A stretch of 64,000 bases of DNA, taken from positions 179,446,361-179,510,360 of the forward strand of contig OY986436.1 in NCBI GenBank assembly GCA_963920525.1, written 5' to 3'. Shown piece by piece: positions 56,275 to 64,000 of this stretch. This DNA comes from Dichetophora obliterata. Its lineage: Eukaryota > Arthropoda > Insecta > Diptera > Sciomyzidae. How positions within the stretch are numbered: the first letter of the stretch is position 1; every line of letters begins with the position of its first letter. Made by a program: the position numbers and the translations under genes. The notes beneath the pieces are model-generated. The model did not search any database and was not told where the DNA came from. It worked only from the letters and a program-made list of their open reading frames with translations.

Positions 56275-57160
56275 GTAGCTCGTTCCTGTAACAAAATCGG
56301 AAAGTTACCGATTTGTGTGATGTCACGCGTTATAGACTCCTAGTTACCGATTTCGTGACAACTAATGTTTGTGTACGTTTAAATTGGTAAAAATTCGGTC
56401 CGTGATGAAAAAGAACACAAATCGAGAAGACACGTTGCGAAATTGAGTCAAATGGCAGTCAGGTGTCTACTTGCATTTATTTTATTTTAAGTGTGCTAAA
56501 ATTTTATAATAAAAGGTGATGGTCTTGTTATTAAAAAGTGATTATTTGATTATTTATATGTGTTATAATGTTTCCGGAAATAATCAACTTTTATGAATGT
56601 AAATTATTTGGCAATAAGTGATGTGTAATAAAAACTTAGCAAATATTTGCAACCGGGTTCTTTTACATTGCTCTAACAAATATTTTGTTTCTTAAATTTC
56701 ATTCTTTTATGTAAATAGGCATTCTTTTTAAATTGCATTACCTTGAAAATTAAAACTTTTTAAGACAAAAACAGAATTATAATCAGAGCAATACAATAAA
56801 AAATGTATCTTAAGCGAAAGTAACCGTTTTAGAATATTAATTGCGAGTACTTGCTATTTCATATATACACAACATTACTGTCATTTATACAGATCTGTAG
56901 AATTCTCACTTGCCGCAGAGTGAGTGAGAAAAACATGAAGTTTTATCGATTCACTTTTCTTACACAAACACTTTTTTGAAAGATTCTATTGAAGTGAAAT
57001 CGGAACATGTGACAACTTATCGATTTGGAACAAACGAATCGAACAGCAATCGATTCAGATTATTACACAAACAGTGTAGGTGAAAATTACGTCAGAGTGA
57101 CGTCAAATCGGTAACATGGATCGGTAACTGCGATCGTTACGAGTTACAAGAACGAGCTAC
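56275..57160. mobile_element. MITE candidate with GTAGCTCGTTC termini (886 bp)
   Basis: GTAGCTCGTTCCTGTAAC at the left and GTTACAAGAACGAGCTAC at the right are inverse copies with one difference. Both subterminal regions carry repeated TCGGTAAC/GTTACCGA motifs (AAGTTACCGATTT, AATCGGTAACATGGATCGG). No coding frame. Confidence 0.65.
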
Positions 57161-57574
57161 TGGTGGCTAATTCATTAGGAATGTAAAAGTGATGCTAAAT
57201 TTGTATGAAAAACATATGTTTTTGGCATTTATTTTATATCGAATCAAAATAGAATGTGCGCGAAAAGGTTGATGTTTGAAAACTGGCTAACTCAAGTTTG
57301 AAAACACGCACAACACAATTGAGCGAAACAAGATCGGTGCCTAAGAAAGCTAATTCGGTTTCGGTTTTTATTATAGATGATTTTTACTTTCTCTTTAAAA
57401 ATATATAAAGTAAACGGTCAAAAAAATATAACAATTGAACTCTTAATATTTTTAAGGCCAAATAAATATAGCACAAAAGTACAAAAATTTTTTATCCCAG
57501 TATTGCGAGCCTTTGCAAGCTTGTTTGTTTTAGACTGAACCAACGCTCAGGGGACTCCCCCTTTAAATGTGTAG
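57161..57574. other. Intergenic AT-rich DNA, nothing recognised
   Basis: No gene or bounded repeat seen. Confidence 0.35.
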
Positions 57575-57880
57575 GCATTGCGTTGATTTGGAAGATGGGC
57601 GATAGTTAGTTGGAGGGTGGATATATGGTATAGTGTTGGTGAAGATTTTTTTAAATTTGCACGGCTAAGAACTTTCAGAAAACACGCCAGCACGGAGACT
57701 GTTCCACAACTTTACCGTGCGGCTGAAAAATGAATTATCATGGTAATGCAAGGTTCTGTTGGGCATCAAAGCAATAGTAAAGAAATGGGCTTGGACAGCT
57801 ACCCGAATGAACCTGAAAAACACACCGAGTGAACCTGGTGGCTCATAGTGGTTGCGTAGTGGAAATAAATAAACCAATTT
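57575..57880 (-). pseudogene. LINE C-terminal fragment (jockey-like), minus strand
   Basis: The minus strand reads FFRFIRVAVQAHFFTIALMP, NRTLHYHDNSFFSRTVKLWN and SLRAGVFS. The NRTxHYxxNSFFxRTxxLWNSL pattern is the common C-terminal end of jockey/CR1-like ORF2 proteins in insects. Only this end remains. Confidence 0.65.
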
Positions 57881-59706
57881 TCGGTCTCGGAATTGTACAA
57901 ATTTGATATCATTCGAAAGATAATGCTCCCATTAAGGTAAATCCAAAGTATTTTTGCTCAAAAATTAGAAATCTAGGCACGACATCATGTAAAACTTGTG
58001 AAATTTTTTAGGAATTTGCAAGGTAGTGTCCGATGTGTTCTTGATGCTCACAGGAAAAATTCTTCTAAGAATATATTTTGAGTCAACAACAAAAATAAAA
58101 AAGCTTTAAAAGAAAAGACTCTGTTTCATTTTTGATCTGTAGAATTTTAAAAAAAAAATACAATTTTGGTGAATTTTCAAAAAATAAAAATAAAAATACC
58201 TCCAATTAACCTCCAAAAATTTTGATAGACGTTTACTAATACCATGAAAATTATTAACGGAGTTTTTTTTTAATTGATAACCTTGGACCTTTATCTTAAA
58301 GGCTATGAAAAGATAAATTCCGCTATGTTCTGCCTTTTGCAAAAAGCGACTTTGAATATACATCTATGTAAATCAATAAATTGCCTGAAATTCCAATCAC
58401 ATACAAAATTAATATAGGTTGAAGGGAGGTACCCCTAAAAACTAATCGGTTTGAATCATTTTAAATATGGGCGCTTCCACAGAAAAGTCTACCGTGACCA
58501 AGAAATTAAAACTTATTAAAAACTCATTATTTTATGATATTATCTAAGAGAAACATTTTTAAATTGAAAAAATTTTATTAATTTAAGTAATTTATACATA
58601 CATTTATTTACCATGATGATTAAATCGTCTGCACTGTTTCCCAAGTGTAGTTTTTCTTTTTCTATTATATTGTTGTAGGCTATGGCCGTACAAAATTAAA
58701 AATCAAAGTTTTTTATTTTTAATTTTATATAGTTACTGTCGAATATTTCGGTTAAAATAATTAACCATCTTCGGGGACTAACACAAAAAAATTGTGAAAA
58801 AGAGTTGACGAAAGAAATTCTAGCAAACAACTTTATCGTTAATATTTTTCTTTTTCGTAAATGTTTAGTAAATGTTTCATAAACTTTTTTGCTTTAGTAA
58901 AAATGGAAGACATTTTCTAAATATAATGAAAAAATGGTTGAGACAAGGAAGGGACAATATATTATATTCTTTTTAATTACTAATTTCCATAATTACTTAA
59001 ATACCTAATTACTTAATTACCCAATTGAACTACAATTGATATTTATGTTACGTAAGGCCAGATCAGAAAGCCTAATAAAAAAACCGGAGAAGATTTTTAA
59101 ATTTGATCACTTGGAAAATAAACTTATATTATTTCAAGTCCTTCTTAAAAAAGTTGTATACAAAAAGTCCTGCCCAATTCAGAGAGTTTTTCAAATTTTT
59201 AGTCCAAGTCAAAAACCACTTCCGTTTTTTTGTAACGTAACGCCAGCACATATTTTTGCTTATATCTTTAAATCCCTAGGGTCGATTGTTATCATTGTTT
59301 TTACTTAATATATTGCTACTCAATTACTACGCAAATATAAGAAAACCTTTTGAAATGTTAGACTTTTTCATTAGTTTTAAAAAATATTTCTTCGTACTAA
59401 CCGTATGTAACGCCAGCTTGGCCCATATACTTCTTGAACTTTATTTTCTAAGCCTTCTGAACAAGATTTATTAGGATCGGTCATCTTCTGTGTCTACCTC
59501 CAATACAAAATTATGTAAAAATTTAATATATGTCCTAGGGAGGTGCCCCTAAGGACTGACTGATTTTCACCATTTTTGGTATATTTCTTAGATAGCTTAA
59601 ACTTACTAAGCATACAGAATTTCATTACCATAGGAGCACGCCTTCTATTTATTTTCAAATTTGTAAGAGCTCAAAGCACTGTGTGGCGTCAGGCCATATA
59701 TCTGCC
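57881..59706. repeat. AT-rich DNA with a diverged ~1.1-kb direct repeat
   Basis: GGGAGGTACCCCTAAAAACT at 58426 and GGGAGGTGCCCCTAAGGACT at 59540 lie in similar contexts (TACAAAATTA before, GATTTTCACC/GAATCATTTT after). The open frames between them have no recognisable domains and are probably chance. Confidence 0.4.
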
Positions 59707-59710
59707 TTAA

Positions 59711-61001
59711 GGGGGTCCTCTGGTAATCTATGCCAAATTTTAGCCTTTTTTCAAAATATTGTGGAAAGAGAACGAGTAAAGATATTTTAGTTCCGTTTTT
59801 TGATTTGGGTAGCTTAATTTATTGAAAAAAATACAAAATTTTTAAAAAGTGAATTTATGGACCGTTCAGAAAGTTCTCGGCCAGGTAACGAGGTTCTCCG
59901 GAAAAAAGGTGGGTCCAAATTGCGCACGATTCCAAGAGTAAACATCGTCTGAAAAAAAAAAATATTCAGTTACTTAGAATGAATGTCCCTATAGCCCCTA
60001 CCTCGGAAACAAAAATCGAAATTTTTTTAGGGGGGGAGCCGCCACTTTGAAAATGAAAAATTGAATTTCGACCTTTTTTTTTGTAGTCTAGTGTAGAAAA
60101 AAAATAGTAAACATTATTTTTTCCGCAAGTTTGAGGTAGGGGCTATAGCGGCGTAAATTCTGCGTCGTTTCATGCCTCATATATCAAAATCGGTCAAAAA
60201 CTGTTTGAGTTATCGTGCGCAAAGTTTTGAAAAACATGGTTTCGAGAAAAACGCGTTTAAAGTTTTGACTTCAATTTTGAGGCACACAAATGACATTAGC
60301 ACATATTTTTTTAATACAATACTTACGAATATTAATCGGCAATTCCAGCCCCATAAACTGTGCCTTCCTCCATCTCATAAAACGAGTTTTCCATGGCTTT
60401 TTGGGCTCTGCGGGCTGTGCGACCCTCTTTCGATGATGCGTACGTTTTTAGCTCTGAGCGTTGAAGTCGTTTTCCGTCGCGAGATTCAGCATACATCTCG
60501 GCTTGTGGGCCGATGACAATACCCATTGTTGACATTATTTTTAAAATACTTGTGAAGCCTTCGTTAAAAATGCAGGTTGCCAGAAAATTTGCGATTACAA
60601 CAGCAGTTGTCGCGCACGCATAGCTTTCAGCGTTCGAAAATAAACTGAATCTCGTTCGTTTGCTTCTTTCATGTGAACACCTGGGCTCAAAATCATTTCA
60701 ACCCCTAAATCAAAACATGCATGTATACATACTGCATGTATACATACTGTGTGTGTATATTTTGTAATATCAATACATATTTTGGAAGAATTCCACAGAA
60801 TTTTCGACTAATGACTGCAGGCAAATAAACAACTTTGCTGATGCGTTATTTTGACGAAAACATACCTACACAAAAATGCCTGTATCTCCTAAACTATTTC
60901 GAATTTTGAAAAATCCTTTTGGGAAAATGTTTTTGAGTATCTGAGCAATAGAAATATGAAAAAAAATCGAAAAAAAATTTTCGGATTACCAGAGGACCCC
61001 C
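59711..61001. mobile_element. TTAA-flanked DNA transposon, Kolobok-like candidate (1.29 kb)
   Basis: Termini GGGGGTCCTCTGGTAATC and the inverse GATTACCAGAGGACCCCC, each flanked by TTAA (59707-59710, 61002-61005). A TTAA duplication with GG-start termini fits the Kolobok superfamily better than piggyBac (CCC start). A short frame inside (60332-60535, minus) is the only coding trace. Confidence 0.6.
60332..60535 (-). pseudogene. Short frame in the TTAA-flanked element
   Basis: 67 codons: MSTMGIVIGPQAEMYAESRD, then KEGRTARRAQKAMENSFYEM and EGTVYGAGIAD at the end. The charged helical stretch and the terminal YGAGIAD look like the C-terminus of an insect transposon protein, possibly Kolobok-type, but I cannot name it firmly. 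The upstream part of such a protein is missing. Confidence 0.4.
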
Positions 61002-61737
61002 TTAAACACTTCCCATGATAGTTCCTACACTCAGAAAAAAATGTCCAGAAAATCTAGAAAAATAGCATCCAAACGTTAGAAAATCGGGCTTCATTTAGAG
61101 CCATGAATGATTTTCTAAAAATAGTATATACATTTTTCGTTAAATTGACATCAGAAGTGTGAAATAGTTTAGGAAAATTGTCCAATCGCTTACAAACTAT
61201 TTCGCTAAATTGAAGAATTTTAACGCAATTGTGTTGAAATATTCTTACATACCGTTTATTTATCATCGCTATAACTAAGAGAAATATTTTCTCCTAAAAT
61301 AACACATTTTCTACCGTTTAATAATCTTCGGCTATAACTAAAAATTTTTTCTGAAAATAAGAAATTTTTTATCGAATCCCTGGATATATGTTGGAATTTT
61401 TGCAAAAAAAAAAAACAAGTTTTAAAATTTTAAACAGCATCCTGTGAGAATTATTTTTATACTGACGAAAAACTGCAAACATAATTATTATTATGAATAT
61501 TAAATTAAATTGAAAAATTACCGCTATTTGGACTTGAACCTCGGCCACTTGAGTGTAAGTGTATCAGCTTATCCATTCGAGCATCGCAGTTGTTAAACAA
61601 TCGTCGCTTTATTTGCTTCATTAAGAACCGTTCGCTCTGTAAGTAATTTTAAAGCATTTTTTTCTAGAAATATAAGAAGAGCATCCTTAAAACAAATCAC
61701 TTGTGGTATAGAAGAAGAAAAACTTAAATGTATTTCT
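61002..61737. other. AT-rich DNA with one tRNA-like fossil (61526-61590, minus)
   Basis: The minus strand at about 61526-61590 reads ATGCTCGAATGGATAAGCTG (A-box-like) and GAGGTTCAAGTCC (B-box). The stems do not pair fully; it is a SINE head or tRNA fossil. The rest holds nothing recognised. Confidence 0.45.
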
Positions 61738-62416
61738 ACAACTCTAAAACTCTCACTGAGTGCAACAGATCTCTTAACGAGGTGGAACGGGACCCGGACA
61801 CAGGGATATCGAGGGCAACAATTTGGCCGACGAATTGGCAAGGAAGGGTACGACCTCTTACACCCTCTTAAATGAGGACTTTATTGGTATACCCATTTCC
61901 TCCTATAAATTCCAGTGCAAGAACAGATCCTTAGGTCTTGCACAAGAACGCTGGGAACGCCTTGATATATGTAAGCTAACATGGCCTACGTACGACTTAA
62001 AACGACTTAAAAGTTAAGCAGGGTAAACCTGTCAAAAATAGTAGGAATCCTTACGGGTCACTGCCTAATCGGAGCGCATGCTCTTCGGTTGGGAGTTGCA
62101 TCAAACGATTTCTGCAGAAGCTGCAGATGTGAGGAGGAGGTAGAAAACGTTCAGCACCTCTTCTGCGAATGTCCGGCTCTAGCTAAAAGGAGAATGGCAA
62201 CTCTGGGCCATCCCTTTTTAAATGGACTTGCCGAAGTCTCATGCCTGGAAATCAAGCATATACTTAAATTCATTATTCGCTCGAACTGGTTTGAGGAGGG
62301 AAATCTTTACTAGGTTTTAAAGAGATCATGTGGTATCACAACGGGCCTGCACTGGCCTAAGTGTACGAGTCGTCTATCGGCTCAGCCACCATTATCTAAC
62401 CTAACCTAACCTAAAT
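61738..62416 (+). pseudogene. LINE-1-family 3' fragment, second copy
   Basis: Plus strand, homologous to 10784-11500. It starts near AACTCTAAAACTCTCACTGA, includes MADELARKGTTSYTLLNEDF, the finger FCRSCRCEEEVENVQHLFCE and the end FIIRSNWFEEGNLY. The 3' UTR and tail are TAACCTAACCTAACCTAA. One frameshift near 62010 (LKRLKS) and a small deletion upstream mark it as dead. It is severely 5'-truncated. Confidence 0.82.
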
Positions 62417-64000
62417 TTTTTTCTATAAAATATCAAAGTATTGTGACTTATATTTCTCCAAATTTAACTTTTCTTCAAATTGTTTCTGCTTTTATACAAT
62501 TTGTGGAAATTTAACTTTTATCATAACTTCATCTTTTATAATTAAGTTAAATCGTGTCTTTAAAACTAAGAAGCTGTTTTGATAACGTGCAACGAAATCA
62601 AGACGTGAGGTCATTAAATCATGTAAAAATTCTCTACATCATGAAGAGACCTCTTTAGAAAGAATATAGAAAAACCGATGCCTATGAATTGAAGCCACAG
62701 TTTCTGAATTTTAGGGAAGCAGATATTTTTGAACGTAATTTAATTACTAAACATTAACTATTTGAATGATATTTGGTACAAGTATTTTTATACCAGGAAA
62801 ATATTTGGAAAACGTTTGGTGCAAGTTGTTTTATATTTAAAAATATTTGGCATTTGGTTTTACTATCAAAATCAGTCGCTGCAGCCAGGAACAGGTGGTA
62901 ATCTCTTGGTGCCACGTCCGGACTATAAATTGCATGTATAAGAAACTCCCAACCAAGCTCTCGAAGCTTCTGACGAGTCAGTATCGATGTATCGATTGTC
63001 TTCTATTGGGCCGCTTCTGGACGATTGCTTTCTTCAAACGGTAAAATATGGCGTACTTTCTCTTTACTGGTGTCCATATTTGACGCGCGCTCAAACAAAA
63101 CTAAGTCAAGCAATCATAAAACCATCTGAGTGGTTTTAAGTCCGAAATCGTATTTTTCTAACCCTAATCGCACTTATATAACGCGAGTTACAGATTACTG
63201 AAGCCATCTATTGGAAAAATATATTGGATATGGGTTAATTCTAGCGTTCGGACGTCACATTCGCATACATTTTTGCATAAATTTCGCAAATTTTATTGAA
63301 AGTTTTTCAATTAAAATGTATTTGGTTCAAAAGCTCTTCAGAAGTATAACACAAGTTTACAAATAAGGGTCAACTTTTGGACCAGAGAAGGTGAAAGTGG
63401 TGCTATATGTATTTTTGGGCGCTGAACTCAAATCCGCAGTTCTTTTTCCTCTATCAGGTCGAGTTTAAAAGTTAGAGGCAAAATTAAAAAACATTTCATT
63501 TTCTGATAACGGGACTTTATCATTTTAACGCATTAGCCGATTTTAATTTTCTTTAATAGGTTTGATTAAAAAATACTATGCCTAACTACATATAACTGTT
63601 TACAAAAATTCATTGTCTTCTCTAGTTTTTAAGATATCATTCTACGAAGTTAAAAAATTTTAAAATTGTTAAATTTTTTCAATGTTTGCAATCCTGTTTT
63701 TTTTTATTTCTTCCATTAATGTTCAAAAACTTTCATTTGTCAGATAGAATATTTTATAAGCATTAGAAAACCTTTATTGTTTGCCAATATCTTTGACAGC
63801 TTATGAGTTATTTAGAAACATCTGAATTTTCAGCCGCTTGAAATTTTTTATAAAAACTCTAGTCAAAAGGTAAAAAGAATACCCAAACTCCTGAATTTTT
63901 CTATTTTTAATTGATTAATAATAATAATGGTTACGAATCTCCTACCACTTGTTCCTTAAAATAAAATATGAGACATTTTCAGCAAATTTCAAGAAAAAAA
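62417..64000. other. Intergenic AT-rich DNA, nothing recognised
   Basis: No gene or repeat with clear ends seen in the last 1.6 kb. Confidence 0.35.

Noticed and set aside
59036..59474. Two overlapping 60-90-codon frames
   Set aside because: AT-rich composition, no domain, no splice or neighbour support; probably chance.

Overview
The window looks like AT-rich, repeat-laden chromosomal DNA of a higher dipteran, most likely a tephritid-type fruit fly. The reasons are large introns packed with transposons, short GT-AG exons, I/LOA-like LINEs, and two copies of a mariner-type element whose transposase spacing (DD41D, counting one internal stop as a residue) matches the rosa family described from Ceratitis. 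No bacterial, viral or CRISPR features were seen.

One host protein-coding gene can be assembled, on the + strand. Nine exons were found between 4536 and 28727, followed by a long AT-rich 3' UTR to about 29.93 kb. The first visible exon starts mid-protein, so the 5' part lies outside the window. A very large exon (about 4895-7800) encodes a Ser-rich, low-complexity protein with a charged helical tail. It can end at its own stop (7798-7800) or splice at 7777 to the exon at 18961. Skipping it altogether also keeps the frame, because all three junctions are phase 1. The C-terminal exons (18961-20090 and 28568-28727) encode another Ser/Asn-rich stretch, a proline-rich motif and a short helical region. 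I do not recognise the protein; it resembles a cytoskeletal or synaptic scaffold in composition only.

The two big introns and everything after 30 kb are a transposon graveyard with clear nested insertions. (a) 10.78-17.69 kb: a full-length RNase H-bearing LINE inserted into an older, 5'-truncated LINE, with a 13-bp target duplication. (b) 20.8-24.1 kb: another LINE inserted into a Tc1-like pseudogene, with an 11-bp duplication. (c) 31.1-33.8 kb: a jockey/CR1-like LINE carrying two separate hAT-type insertions. (d) 34.5-40.45 kb: a Harbinger-type palindrome, a Myb-like pseudogene split by a TAA-flanked MITE, a pogo/Tigger-like element and a complete 2.85-kb piggyBac element. (e) 42.5-44.6 kb: tandem repeats, a Myb-containing inverted-repeat element, tRNA-derived repeats and a hairpin MITE. 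(f) 51.4-55.4 kb: a large inverted repeat enclosing two tRNA-derived SINE families and an internally deleted rosa-like copy.

The best-preserved mobile gene is the piggyBac transposase (38120-39922). It keeps all three catalytic aspartates but has lost its C-terminal Cys-rich domain to a one-base frameshift. The remainder is decayed. All assignments come from reading the sequence by eye; no database search was run.
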